64,000 bases of DNA from DSYU01 sp964437595. GTDB lineage: Bacteria > Chloroflexota > Anaerolineae > Anaerolineales > Anaerolineaceae. The position numbers and the translations under genes were made by a program. The notes under the pieces are model-generated. The model was not told the origin of the DNA and ran no database searches. It saw only the letters and a list, made by a program, of their open reading frames with translations. Location of the stretch: positions 1 through 64,000 of the forward strand of contig CAYTHO010000008.1 in the NCBI GenBank assembly GCA_964437595.1. Direction: 5' to 3'. Positions 17,308 through 25,491 of this stretch are shown in pieces (positions within the stretch are counted from its first letter, which is position 1; each line of letters begins with the position of its first letter).

Positions 17308-18120
17308 ATGGAAACCACCAATACACTCCCTATTTATCACGCACCCCGCTCGGTCAATCCGTTTCTGGCGCTGGTGCGCGCTTTCTCGGCTGAACTGCTG
17401 AAGATGAAACGCTCCCTTGCCTTATGGCTCACCCTGGCGGCGCCGCTGGTGATCACCGGGCTGCAGATTGCCGTTTTTCTGGATGGGGGTGACCGCTTCC
17501 TGGTCGATGAGCCGGATGTCTGGATCACCATTACTATCCAGGCACTGGTTTATTGGTCCTTGCTCATGCAGCCGCTGTTTATCACCCTGGAAACGGCGCT
17601 GGTGGCCCAGCTTGACCACACCGGCGACCATTGGAAGCATCTCTTTTCCCTGCCAATTCCACGCTGGACGATTTATACCGCCAAGCAGGGAATCTGCGCC
17701 ATCTTAATCGCTATCAGCGTCGCGGCGCAGTTTCTTTATACGATCTTATCCGGCTTTCTTTTCAAGCAGCTTCACCCCGGCCTGGGTTTTGAGCAGCCTG
17801 TTCCCCTGGGCGAAATGGCCTGGATTTTCCTGCTGACGTACCTCAGTTCCTGGTTGATCCTTTCCCTGCACACCTGGGTGGCGCATTACTGGCGCAGCTT
17901 TGTGGTTGCGTCGGGGTTTGGGATTTTTATGACCATTGCCGGGGTGATGATCATCAACTCGGATTATGCCGGTTATTATCCCTGGACGCTCTCCGGTGTG
18001 GTGATCCATAACATTCAAGAAGGCCTGCCGTACCTGAACCTGGTCTCATTCAGCATGCTGGCTGCCCTGCTGATTTTCCTTGCTGGCTGCTTCTTGTTTG
18101 TCCGGCGGGACGTGTTATAG
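17308..18120 (+). CDS. ABC transporter permease, 270 aa
   Basis: Membrane subunit paired with the preceding ATPase. About six hydrophobic helices are visible, including LWLTLAAPLVITGLQIAVFL, WSLLMQPLFITLETALVA, WIFLLTYLSSWLILSL, FVVASGFGIFMTIAGVMII and SFSMLAALLIFLAGCFLFV. The conserved cytoplasmic HTGDHWKHLFSLPIPRWTIY segment, with Pro-rich loop, is typical of ABC-2-like lantibiotic/bacitracin exporters (NatB/BcrB group). Substrate unknown; export of, or immunity to, a peptide antibiotic is an inference from context. Confidence 0.85.
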   Translation: METTNTLPIYHAPRSVNPFLALVRAFSAELLKMKRSLALWLTLAAPLVITGLQIAVFLDGGDRFLVDEPDVWITITIQALVYWSLLMQPLFITLETALVAQLDHTGDHWKHLFSLPIPRWTIYTAKQGICAILIAISVAAQFLYTILSGFLFKQLHPGLGFEQPVPLGEMAWIFLLTYLSSWLILSLHTWVAHYWRSFVVASGFGIFMTIAGVMIINSDYAGYYPWTLSGVVIHNIQEGLPYLNLVSFSMLAALLIFLAGCFLFVRRDVL

Positions 18121-18146
18121 AACGGAATACATTTTGAGGCACACCA

Positions 18147-19049
18147 ATGTCTACCAGAAAATCGCTCCTCACCATCCTTGGTATTTTTATCCTGCTCTAT
18201 GCCGGGATCTTCGCTGTCAACCTGGTTTTGGGGGTTGGCCCGAACTTGCTGATGAAATCCCTGGAAATATCGCCCAATGTGCGGACGTATTTGGGTACCA
18301 CGCTTACCTACGGGCTGCGGTTGGCGGCGTATATCGTGCTGCCCGCGCTGGCGCTTCGCCGGGTGCTCGGCAAAAATCCGGGGCCGACATTCTTTCCCGC
18401 GCCTGCGAAATCCTGGAAAGACATGCTGGGCGGGCTTGCGCTGGTTTCCATCGCCCTGGGGGGATTGTTCCTCTACGAAGTGCAGTCCGGCGGGCTGGTG
18501 GTCGAGGGCTGGAACTGGCAGGCCCTGCCCGTGGATGCCTGGCTGCGCACCGCCTGGACGGCCCTGCTGGTGAACCTGGCTGTTGCGGTCGGGGAAGAAA
18601 CTATCTTTCGCGGATACCTGCTCACCAGCCTGAACACCGTTGTGGGGCGCTGGCCCGCCCTGGTCATCATGATGGTCGTCTTTGGATTGTTTCACCTGAT
18701 CGCGTATGCTGAATCTGGCCTGGATTCGATCATCCTTGTGCTGGCGATTGTTCTGGCGTCGCTCTTTGGCGGCCTTTTCGGGTTGATCTACCTGCGCACG
18801 CGCTCGCTGTGGGCGCCGGTAGTGATGCACTTCGCCTGGAACTTCGTGGAAGCTGACGTGCTTAACCTGACCGGCAGCCTGGACAACCCCAACCTGATCG
18901 GCGCGCTCACCCGCCTGCAGAGCCCGCTCTCGCTGAATGCGTTCGATTTGGGAAACATCATTATCCTGGAGGGGTTGGTGTTTGCCGTCATCGCGGCGGG
19001 CGTTTGGCTACGGCTGCGATTGATGCGCGTGGCCGAACCGTTAGGATAG
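18147..19049 (+). CDS. CPBP-family intramembrane glutamic endopeptidase, 300 aa
   Basis: Membrane protein with about eight helices of the CPBP (CAAX protease/bacteriocin-processing, ABI) family. The catalytic motif EE-x-x-x-R is seen in VGEETIFRGYLLTS; the second motif FGLFHL and third motif HFAWNF supply the conserved His and Asn. Such enzymes often sit with ABC exporters and two-component systems, in bacteriocin immunity or processing. It is the last gene of the 13376-19049 block, 26 bp after the permease gene. Confidence 0.87.
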   Translation: MSTRKSLLTILGIFILLYAGIFAVNLVLGVGPNLLMKSLEISPNVRTYLGTTLTYGLRLAAYIVLPALALRRVLGKNPGPTFFPAPAKSWKDMLGGLALVSIALGGLFLYEVQSGGLVVEGWNWQALPVDAWLRTAWTALLVNLAVAVGEETIFRGYLLTSLNTVVGRWPALVIMMVVFGLFHLIAYAESGLDSIILVLAIVLASLFGGLFGLIYLRTRSLWAPVVMHFAWNFVEADVLNLTGSLDNPNLIGALTRLQSPLSLNAFDLGNIIILEGLVFAVIAAGVWLRLRLMRVAEPLG

Positions 19050-19095
19050 GTTCTACAATCAACGTTGAGTTCTATAACTCTCAAGCTCCATGTGT

Positions 19096-19101
19096 TATAA
19101 T
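19096..19101 (+). promoter_or_regulatory. -10 box of FKBP gene
   Basis: TATAAT, 72 nt before the TTG start at 19174. The predicted leader contains a strong hairpin. Confidence 0.5.
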
Positions 19102-19116
19102 CCCCTTTGAACGCAG

Positions 19117-19142
19117 ACCGGCTGGGTCCGTTTCCAGCCGGT
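19117..19142 (+). promoter_or_regulatory. Leader hairpin upstream of FKBP gene
   Basis: A perfect 9-bp stem (19117-19125 with 19134-19142, 8-nt loop) lies in the predicted leader, 18 nt before the GGGAGG ribosome-binding site. There is no T-tract, so control of translation or mRNA stability is more likely than termination. Confidence 0.4.
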
Positions 19143-19173
19143 TTCCGAATCGATTGATTAGGGAGGTTTGACC

Positions 19174-19794
19174 TTGGATACGCAGGATAAACCAAAGGCA
19201 GTTGCGGATGACGTGGTGGTCAGCATCGATTACACGCTGACGGTGGATGGTGAGGTAGTGGATTCGACAGAGGGCGATGCCCCCTTGAACTTCCTCCAGG
19301 GTCACCAGAATATTATTCCCGGCCTGGAGCGCGAGCTTGCTGGAATGAAAGTTGGTGACAGCAAAAAAGTCACTGTTACGCCGGCGGAGGCTTATGGGGA
19401 AGTCGATCCGGAAAACATCATTGATGTTCCGCGCGATGAGTTCCCCTCGGAAATTCCCCTGGAACCGGGCACGGAACTGGAAGTAAAAAATGCGGATGGC
19501 GAGGTTCTCAGCGCCACCATCAACGAAGTAAACGGCGACACCGTAAAGCTGGATTTCAACCACCCGCTGGCAGGGAAGTCGCTTTCCTTCGATGTTACCA
19601 TCGTTGACCTGCGCACAGCAACCGAAGAAGAGCTGGCCCATGGGCACGCCCACGGCGAAGATGGCGAGTTCGACTACGAAGAAGACGAAGAATACGATGA
19701 CGATGATTTTGAGGACGAACTGGAGTACGAGGAAGAAGATCTGGAAGAAGATCTGGAAGACGAAGACGCGGAAGACAATCACCGGCAGTCGTAA
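19174..19794 (+). CDS. SlyD-like FKBP-type peptidyl-prolyl isomerase, 206 aa
   Basis: Peptidyl-prolyl cis-trans isomerase and chaperone. The FKBP part carries VSIDYTLTVDGEVVDST, the IPGLERELAGMKVGD segment, the inserted IF chaperone flap, and PLAGKSLSFDVTIVDLR, the classic SlyD ending. A short His-rich stretch (HGHAHG) follows, then about 40 residues that are mostly Asp and Glu in place of the usual Cys/His metal tail. The acidic tail could bind cations or basic clients. TTG at 19174 is chosen over TTG at 19168 because GGGAGG then sits 7 nt away rather than 1. Confidence 0.88.
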   Translation: MDTQDKPKAVADDVVVSIDYTLTVDGEVVDSTEGDAPLNFLQGHQNIIPGLERELAGMKVGDSKKVTVTPAEAYGEVDPENIIDVPRDEFPSEIPLEPGTELEVKNADGEVLSATINEVNGDTVKLDFNHPLAGKSLSFDVTIVDLRTATEEELAHGHAHGEDGEFDYEEDEEYDDDDFEDELEYEEEDLEEDLEDEDAEDNHRQS

Positions 19795-19820
19795 TTGACT
19801 CGAATTCACACTGGAAAACC

Positions 19821-19860
19821 AAAAAGGCCCGCTGCGGATAACCGTCCAGCGGGCCTTTTT
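19821..19860. terminator. Bidirectional intrinsic terminator
   Basis: A perfect 14-bp inverted repeat (19821-19834 and 19847-19860) with A5 on one side and T5 on the other, just past the FKBP stop. Confidence 0.88.
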
Positions 19861-19930
19861 CTATTCTGATTACCTGGGCAAGGATCAGGGATGTGCTTGA
19901 TTTTTTCTTTCGCTATTTGTCTTCCCAGAC

Positions 19931-19966
19931 AAAATAACCGAGATTTTATGTCCTGCGGGTTATTTT
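19931..19966. repeat. AT-rich inverted repeat
   Basis: AAAATAACC (19931-19939) pairs with GGTTATTTT (19958-19966), 18-nt loop. It lies about 150 bp before the PH-domain gene and could be an operator or a weak hairpin. Confidence 0.4.
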
Positions 19967-20115
19967 GATATATACTAAACAAATCGCATGATGGAACTCG
20001 CATGCCTGCCAGATGGCAATGTTGTAATGTTCGCCTTGCGATTCGTTTCATCAGCCAGTCCCACAAAGACTGGATGACCTGCCGAACCCCTCATTTTTGG
20101 TGTAATGGAGCTTCC

Positions 20116-20748
20116 ATGACTGACGCCTACCTCAATCACTTACTTGGAGAACGCGAGAAGATCCTCCTGGTTACCCACCAACACTGGTTTCAGCTTTTTC
20201 GTTCGATCCTCTTTGAATTAATTTTGATCATAATCACGATCATCGTGGTAGTGGCGATATCCTTACTGTCCAATAACCCGCTGGCTTTTACAGGATTCTT
20301 GATGCTGCTGATCCCCCTGGCCAGCCTGACGCGCGATGCGCTGATCTGGCTTAACCATAAATACGTGGTCACCACCCACCGGGTGATTCAGATCTTTGGC
20401 GTTTTTAACAAGAACGTGACCGACTCATCCCTTGAAAAGGTGAATGATGTGAAGATGGACCAGTCCGTCCTTGGACGCCTCTTCAATTTTGGCGATATCG
20501 AAATCTTGACCGCCAGCGAAATGGGCATCAACCGCTTTACGTTCATCGGCGACCCGGTGCGCTTTAAGACGGCTATGCTGGATGCAAAATTCCGCCTGGA
20601 ACAGGGCCAGCACCCGGCTGCGCCCGCCGGTCACCCAGCGATGGATGTCCCCCGCTTGCTGGCCGAGTTGAACGAGCTGCGCGAGCGTGGGGTGATCTCC
20701 GACGAAGAATTCGCCGTGAAAAAAGCCCGGCTACTGGCAAGGATATAA
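20116..20748 (+). CDS. PH-domain membrane protein with SHOCT tail, 210 aa
   Basis: Two close hydrophobic segments near the N terminus (SILFELILIIITIIVVVAIS and LAFTGFLMLLIPLASL) form a hairpin, followed by a bacterial PH (bPH2) domain: YVVTTHRVIQIFGVFNKNVTDSSLEKVNDVKMDQSVLGRL and FGDIEILTASE. The last 30 residues (LLAELNELRERGVISDEEFAVKKARLLA) are a SHOCT oligomerisation module. The function of such proteins is not established; membrane-associated regulation is usual speculation. The start at 20116 has GGAG 5 nt upstream; upstream in-frame codons encode Cys/Trp-rich sequence with no family match. Confidence 0.85.
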   Translation: MTDAYLNHLLGEREKILLVTHQHWFQLFRSILFELILIIITIIVVVAISLLSNNPLAFTGFLMLLIPLASLTRDALIWLNHKYVVTTHRVIQIFGVFNKNVTDSSLEKVNDVKMDQSVLGRLFNFGDIEILTASEMGINRFTFIGDPVRFKTAMLDAKFRLEQGQHPAAPAGHPAMDVPRLLAELNELRERGVISDEEFAVKKARLLARI

Positions 20749-20762
20749 CTTTCGCCTGGCGG

Positions 20763-22001
20763 TTAATCCTTCACGCGCGGCAGCCAGAAGGCCATCAGCA
20801 GCGCGGCGATCAGCGCGAGGGTGCCCCCGAAGAGGAATGGGGCGGAAGGGCCAAAGCCGTTCCAACTGCCCGCGCCTTCCCATAACACACCCGCGATGAC
20901 GGATGCCGGGAAGGTGAGGATGCCTAGAACGGCGTTGTAGGTTCCGTAAGCGGTACCGCGCAGATTCTCGGGCACTAAATCCGCGACCATGGCGTTGGCC
21001 GTGCCGTAGGCCATGCCATAATACAACCCGTAGGCCACGTACAGCATCCATACCTGCCAGGCCGCCTGCGCAAGCGCAAAACCCAGATAGATGGCGGCGT
21101 ACACCAGCCAGCCGCCGATGATCAGCCGCCGTCTTCCGATCCGGTCAGACAGCGACCCTGCCGGGGTGGAGACAAGCGAATAGATCAGGTTGAACATTAC
21201 CAGCATCAGCAGGATACCCGTAACAGTTAGCCCCAGGTTCTGGGCGCGCAGCACCAGGAAGGCATCCGAGGAATTGCCCAGGGTGAAGAGGCTGACAATG
21301 ACCAGAAACACCAAAAAGCGTTTGCCCATGCTGCGCAGGCTGAACTTCGGCGCAGCGCGCTGGCTGGTCACCGGAACATCTTTGGCGCCCAATGCTAAAG
21401 ATAAAACAGCCAGCAGCGCCGGCAGCAGGCTGATCAACACGACCGTCTGGAAAGTGGAGCGGCTCAGGTCAACAGCGTTTGCCTGCGCCAGCCATACTGC
21501 TCCCAGGGCGATGAGCAGCCCGAGCATGGCTCCGGCGGTGTCGGCGGCGCGGTGAAAGCCAAAGGCCAGCCCGCGTGTCTCTTTGGTTACCGAATCCGCG
21601 ACCAGCGCATCGCGCGGCGCGGTGCGGATGCCTTTACCAACCCGGTCGGCCCAGCGCACGCCGGCGATCAATCCCCAGGTGCTGGCAAAGTAGAAAAACG
21701 GCTTGGTCAGCGCGGAAATGCCGTACCCGGCGACCGCCAGCCACTTTCGCCCGCCCAGCTTGTCCGAAAGCCAGCCAGAGAACAACTTTAGAATACTGGC
21801 AGTCGCCTCGGCCAGGCCTTCGATCACCCCAATGATGCTGGTCTGCACCCCCAGGACATTGGACAGGAACAATGGCAGGATGTTAATGACCATTTCGCTG
21901 GATATATCCATAAAGAAGCTGGTGAGGCTCACGGCCCAAACGTTGCGGGGCAGTTTTGCAAGGGATAATCGTTTCGTTTCTGGTTCTGCTGCTTCTGCCA
22001 T
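20763..22001 (-). CDS. MFS transporter, 412 aa
   Basis: Major facilitator with twelve expected helices. The loop 2-3 signature is seen as LFSGWLSDKLGGRKWLAVAGY, and ADRVGKGIRTAPRDALVADS in the N-terminal half with SLSDRIGRRRLIIGGW in the C-terminal half are typical of a drug/metabolite efflux-like group. Substrate not predictable. GAGGTAATCATC precedes the start, only 5 bp after the stop of the URO-D family gene, so the two are co-transcribed; the transporter may move a compound handled by that enzyme. Confidence 0.88.
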   Translation of the reverse strand: MAEAAEPETKRLSLAKLPRNVWAVSLTSFFMDISSEMVINILPLFLSNVLGVQTSIIGVIEGLAEATASILKLFSGWLSDKLGGRKWLAVAGYGISALTKPFFYFASTWGLIAGVRWADRVGKGIRTAPRDALVADSVTKETRGLAFGFHRAADTAGAMLGLLIALGAVWLAQANAVDLSRSTFQTVVLISLLPALLAVLSLALGAKDVPVTSQRAAPKFSLRSMGKRFLVFLVIVSLFTLGNSSDAFLVLRAQNLGLTVTGILLMLVMFNLIYSLVSTPAGSLSDRIGRRRLIIGGWLVYAAIYLGFALAQAAWQVWMLYVAYGLYYGMAYGTANAMVADLVPENLRGTAYGTYNAVLGILTFPASVIAGVLWEGAGSWNGFGPSAPFLFGGTLALIAALLMAFWLPRVKD

Positions 22002-22006
22002 GATGA

Positions 22007-23128
22007 TTACCTCGGGTTAATAAGAGATTGTGTCCGGCACCACTCTGATACCATCTGAATGCGCAGGATGGCTTCTTCCCCGGTGCCCTCGGGAACTTCG
22101 TCTGAAACGCCCAGCACCAGGTGGGGATGGAACAGGCGAACGATCTTTTCGACTGTCGCCATTAATTCTTCCCGCGAGTAGGTAGGCAAGAACAGTACTG
22201 CCGGGATACCGTCCAGTAGAATTTTATCGCCGATATGCTCTTTAATTTCTTCCAGTGTCACATCGCCCTGTGGGGTAGGGGTCAGCGCTTCCAGTCCATC
22301 GAAAGGCAGCAGGCGCAGGTATTTGAGCAGGGAATGGAAATATCCATCCAGGTGCACGTGGGTATAAATCCCGGCCTTCCGCAACTGGGCGCAGCGCTTT
22401 TCGTAGAATGGGAAGAAATAACGTTCAAAATAGCGCGGTCCCATCAGCGTTTCGTGGAGGTTCTCGCCAAAGTTGAGAATGTGCAGCTTGCCGCATCCGG
22501 TGAGCTGTTCGTACAGATTGTCTTGCGACGCATCGATGACGCGCATGGTCGCCTCTACCTCATCCCGGCAGTCGACCAGCGCATAAATGAGATCTTCCAG
22601 GCGCATGTACCACTGCGCCAGGGCCTGGTACGGGCTTTTGGGTACCCAGAAGGATGGCTCGCCGCGCTCGCCAACATATGCACTGCCCTGATCAAAATTT
22701 TCCTCGCTGAAGTCGTAGCGCATACGCTCGCAAAGCCAGCGCAGCTTTTTGAAGTCCTCCGGGCGCTTGACCGGGAAATCCACCGTCCGCCATGTTTGAT
22801 CCGGCGTGCGCTTGAGCCGCTCAAGCAGATCGCCGTACGGCGTTTCATATACAATTGTTCCGGACTGAGCATCATACTTCTCGCGGATGCGTACTTCGGG
22901 CGCAAACGTGCGGACAATGGGATCTGGCATGCCGGTGTAGTAATGCACCGTGCGCATAGACACTTGCAGATGGTCGTACAGCTCGCGCAGCGAAAGGGAG
23001 CGGTAGCGTTCCGGCATGCAGTCGAACGTCTTGTGCCAGTCATACCAGGGCTCAAACCGCGGCTGAAAGAACACGTGTGGAACGGGTTGGCGCTGGAAGA
23101 TGCGCAGGTTCATTTCGCGGTAATTCAT
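22007..23128 (-). CDS. Uroporphyrinogen decarboxylase (URO-D) family protein, 373 aa
   Basis: TIM-barrel protein related to the URO-D family, seen in the PQPRFEPWYDW-like opening, GDLLERLKRTPD, the VHLDGYFHSLLKYL segment that replaces the H-x-C-G strand of methyltransferases, DGLEALTPTPQGDVTLEEIKEHIGDK and HLVLGVSDEVPEGTG. It lacks the RQAGRY motif of HemE, so it is not the haem enzyme. Relatives include corrinoid or coenzyme M methyltransferases; no corrinoid protein gene is present here. Role therefore open: demethylation of, or methyl transfer to, a small substrate. It forms an operon with the MFS transporter. Confidence 0.75.
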   Translation of the reverse strand: MNYREMNLRIFQRQPVPHVFFQPRFEPWYDWHKTFDCMPERYRSLSLRELYDHLQVSMRTVHYYTGMPDPIVRTFAPEVRIREKYDAQSGTIVYETPYGDLLERLKRTPDQTWRTVDFPVKRPEDFKKLRWLCERMRYDFSEENFDQGSAYVGERGEPSFWVPKSPYQALAQWYMRLEDLIYALVDCRDEVEATMRVIDASQDNLYEQLTGCGKLHILNFGENLHETLMGPRYFERYFFPFYEKRCAQLRKAGIYTHVHLDGYFHSLLKYLRLLPFDGLEALTPTPQGDVTLEEIKEHIGDKILLDGIPAVLFLPTYSREELMATVEKIVRLFHPHLVLGVSDEVPEGTGEEAILRIQMVSEWCRTQSLINPR

Positions 23129-23150
23129 AGCATTGATTTTAAACCCGAAA

Positions 23151-23185
23151 TGGAAGGAAGGCCATCTGCCGACAGCCTTCCTTCC
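23151..23185. terminator. Strong hairpin between two minus-strand genes
   Basis: A perfect 12-bp inverted repeat (23151-23162 and 23174-23185, 11-nt loop). On the minus strand it follows the methyltransferase gene and precedes the URO-D gene. The U-tract is weak (TTTCGGGTTT), so it may be a leaky terminator or processing site. Confidence 0.5.
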
Positions 23186-23226
23186 ATCATCAATCTCTCG
23201 TGAAGCTCATCCTGTTTATCGGATGA

Positions 23227-23967
23227 TTACCAGACTCCAGGAATCAGGCGGAAGCGGGTGCGAGTGGAGAATTCCGCGTAGCCGTCCAGGTTTTCCCGCA
23301 AATAGCGGTCTTCCTGCATGGTGCGGTAGATGAACGTCAGGGCCATGAGAACCGCGGGGGTATAGGCCCACCAGGAGCCCAGCATCAGCGGCAGGCCGAG
23401 GAATAAACTCAGATTGCCCAGGTACATTGGATGGCGGACGATGCGGTATGGGCCATCCTGGATCACGTGATGCCCGCGGTCGGATTGCAGCCGGACCACC
23501 ACACTGGCAAACGTGTTGGTGCGCATGACCCATAAAATAAGAATACCGGCAAACAGCCCCATCGCCCAGCCGAGGGCGCGCAATCCCACTGGAACACTGG
23601 ACCAGCCAAAACGGCCAGCATCCAGCCCGGCAGTAACATAGAGCGCAAGGGTGAAAATACGCACGCCTGATAGGATAACCTTCTCCACCCGGCGGACTTC
23701 TGTATCTTCGGCGGTGGCGCGTTCCTTCAATAAGCCAGCATCGTTGCGCGCTAGCCACAGCATTAACCCAACGGAAAAGCCGGCATGTAAGCACAGGTAT
23801 GTCCATCCGGCAATCCAGTCGAGCCGGCCAGCGGAAATGAACAGGGCTGCGGCGATCAGGCTGTAAAGCAGGACAACCTTGAGTACAAGCCTGCTCATTG
23901 AAATCGCGGGTGCACCGGGGGTAGACTTCGCGGCGCTGGTCTGATCAGTAAATGTGTTGGATGTCAT
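23227..23967 (-). CDS. Membrane isoprenylcysteine-type methyltransferase, 246 aa
   Basis: Polytopic protein of the ICMT/PEMT-like methyltransferase group. Hydrophobic segments include VLKVVLLYSLIAAALFISAG, WIAGWTYLCLHAGFSVGLMLW and GWAMGLFAGILILWVM. The C-terminal S-adenosylmethionine-binding signature is clear: GPYRIVRHPMYLGNLSLFLGLPLMLGS and the final ...EDRYLRENLDGYAEFSTRTRFRLIPG with its conserved Glu and Tyr. Methyl acceptor unknown (lipid, quinone-like or small molecule). The start at 23967 has GGGAGG 8 nt upstream; the open frame runs 17 codons further into a perfect inverted repeat (23982-24027) that is more likely regulatory. Confidence 0.82.
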   Translation of the reverse strand: MTSNTFTDQTSAAKSTPGAPAISMSRLVLKVVLLYSLIAAALFISAGRLDWIAGWTYLCLHAGFSVGLMLWLARNDAGLLKERATAEDTEVRRVEKVILSGVRIFTLALYVTAGLDAGRFGWSSVPVGLRALGWAMGLFAGILILWVMRTNTFASVVVRLQSDRGHHVIQDGPYRIVRHPMYLGNLSLFLGLPLMLGSWWAYTPAVLMALTFIYRTMQEDRYLRENLDGYAEFSTRTRFRLIPGVW

Positions 23968-23981
23968 AAAAATCCTCCCTG

Positions 23982-24027
23982 ATAATTTAGTTGAGATTAA
24001 AATATTTTTTAATCTCAACTAAATTAT
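23982..24027. repeat. Perfect 21-bp inverted repeat
   Basis: Arms 23982-24002 and 24007-24027 match perfectly around a 4-nt centre. The core is TTTAGTTGAGATT. The right arm carries TATAATTTAG on the minus strand, so the repeat probably spans the methyltransferase promoter and could be the operator of an unlinked dimeric regulator. Confidence 0.75.
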
Positions 24028-24069
24028 ACAACCAATTTGCTTATTTTCAAGATGTTTGTGTCGATACTA

Positions 24070-24178
24070 AGTAAACCGCCATAAGTACTTAACCAAAAAG
24101 CAATGGGGCCAGGCGGTTTACTCGAGTAATTCGCCGGGCAAAGAGGCTTTTTTGTAAAAATACTTTCGGCGAATTACT
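24070..24178. repeat. Pair of related hairpins
   Basis: Hairpin A: AGTAAACCGCC (24070-24080) with its exact complement at 24112-24122, 31-nt loop. Hairpin B: AGTAATTCGCCG (24125-24136) with its exact complement at 24167-24178, 30-nt loop. The junction holds the 12-bp palindrome TTACTCGAGTAA (24117-24128). Confidence 0.7.
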
Positions 24179-24255
24179 TATGCGCTTGGTCGTCTGTCTG
24201 AATACCTGTGGAAATGTTCATTTCTTACTTGTATATCCGGGACATAATTGATATA

Positions 24256-24272
24256 AATTAGATAAGATTTGG
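24256..24272 (+). repeat. 17-nt direct repeat, left copy
   Basis: AATTAGATAAGATTTGG ends 16 nt before the patatin start; it matches 25490-25506 at 16 of 17 positions. Confidence 0.65.
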
Positions 24273-24288
24273 TGATAAGGGGTATACC

Positions 24289-25491
24289 ATGGAATACGAT
24301 CTGGTCTTTGAGGGTGGGGGCGCAAAGGGGATGGTGTTTGTCGGCGCGATGCAGGAATTTGAGCGGCGTGGGCACACTTACCGGCGGCTGTTGGGCACCT
24401 CCGCGGGAGCCATCACGGCGGCGTTGCTCGCCGCGGGATATTCCGCGCAGGAGATGCTGGAAGCGCTGGGCGAAAAAGAGAGCAACCGCTCGGTGTTCAG
24501 CGGTTTCCTGGGAAAGCCCGGGCCGTTTGAAAAGGCGCAGGTGTTGAAAAGCACCACGCTGGAATTTCTGCATGAGGTGAATGTTCCGCTGCTGCCGGAT
24601 TTCCTGGACAAGAAACTGGATGAGATGATCGTACGGTGGCTGTCAGCCAACCCGAAGCTGGCCAGTTCATATTCGTTCCTGGAATATGGCGGCATATACT
24701 CGGCGGATGCGTTCATCGCCTGGATGAAGCGCAGGATGGACACGGGCATGAATCGCGGCAAACAGCGCCGCTACTCCGCGATGACGCTCAAGGAATTCTA
24801 CGATGAAACCGGGTACGACCTGACTTTGATCGCTACGGATACCACCGGAGCCGCCATGCTGGTGCTCAATCACCGCACCGCGCCGCAGGTTCCGCTGGTG
24901 TGGGCCGTGCGCATGTCGATGAGCATACCGCTGTTGTGGCAGGAGGTCATCTGGCAGCCGGAGTGGGGCGCCTACCGCGGGCGGGAAATGGTGAACCATG
25001 CCATTGTGGATGGGGGAATGCTCTCCAATTTTCCCATCGAGCTGTTTGTTTCGAAGGACGATTACGTGAAAGGCTTGATGGGCTCTGAATCGGGGGAAGG
25101 CGTGTTGGGAATGCTGATTGACGAATCTTTGCCAGTGCCGGGGGTGCAGGTCGTTATGGGGACCGATACTGGCTCGCCGCTCAGCCGCGCGCCGCTGATC
25201 CGGCGCGTGACAAATCTGTTAAACACCACCCTCAGCGCCCACGATAAATTGGTCAGTGAGAATTTTGAGCACCTGGTGGTGCGCCTGCCCGCCAATGGGT
25301 TCGGCACAACCGAATTCGAAATGAGCGACGCAAAACGCGGGCTGCTGGTCGAAGCGGGCCGCGCGACGATGCAAGCCTATTTTGATCATCCATCGATAGG
25401 CGATATTTCCTTTAGTTTGGAAGAAGGCGCGGGAAGTGGGCAGATAACACGCCAGGCGGATAAGGTGGCCCTGCGGATGTTGGGACATTAA
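24289..25491 (+). CDS. Patatin-like phospholipase, 400 aa
   Basis: Serine lipid acyl hydrolase with a Ser-Asp dyad. The oxyanion loop EGGGAKGMVFVGA is at residues 8-20, the nucleophile is S38 in LGTSAGAITAA (G-x-S-x-G), and the catalytic Asp lies in IVDGGMLSNFPIELF (DGG motif). No signal peptide or membrane helix is seen, so it acts inside the cell or is exported by other means. It stands alone and is bracketed by a 17-nt direct repeat whose right copy begins inside its stop codon. Patatin-like proteins range from lipid turnover to effectors in toxin or phage-defence systems; no partner gene of such a system is adjacent, so a defence role is not supported here. Confidence 0.88.
   Translation: MEYDLVFEGGGAKGMVFVGAMQEFERRGHTYRRLLGTSAGAITAALLAAGYSAQEMLEALGEKESNRSVFSGFLGKPGPFEKAQVLKSTTLEFLHEVNVPLLPDFLDKKLDEMIVRWLSANPKLASSYSFLEYGGIYSADAFIAWMKRRMDTGMNRGKQRRYSAMTLKEFYDETGYDLTLIATDTTGAAMLVLNHRTAPQVPLVWAVRMSMSIPLLWQEVIWQPEWGAYRGREMVNHAIVDGGMLSNFPIELFVSKDDYVKGLMGSESGEGVLGMLIDESLPVPGVQVVMGTDTGSPLSRAPLIRRVTNLLNTTLSAHDKLVSENFEHLVVRLPANGFGTTEFEMSDAKRGLLVEAGRATMQAYFDHPSIGDISFSLEEGAGSGQITRQADKVALRMLGH

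Larger units (their letters stand above)
19795..20115. other. Gene-free stretch, 321 bp
   Basis: It holds the FKBP terminator (19821-19860), a 9-bp AT-rich inverted repeat (19931-19966) and AT-rich DNA before the PH-domain gene. An open frame beginning at 20002 is only an upstream extension of that gene and has no family resemblance. No RNA gene is recognisable. Confidence 0.6.
23968..24288. other. Gene-free stretch with inverted repeats, 321 bp
   Basis: This AT-rich divergent region between the methyltransferase and patatin genes holds a perfect 21-bp inverted repeat (23982-24027), two related hairpins (24070-24122 and 24125-24178), and one copy of a 17-nt direct repeat (24256-24272). No open frame of note and no tRNA-like structure were seen. 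Confidence 0.75.

Noticed and set aside
24289..25491. Patatin-type phage-defence effector (CBASS-like)
   Set aside because: No cyclic-nucleotide synthase, sensor or other defence gene is adjacent; the neighbours are a methyltransferase and a lipoprotein.
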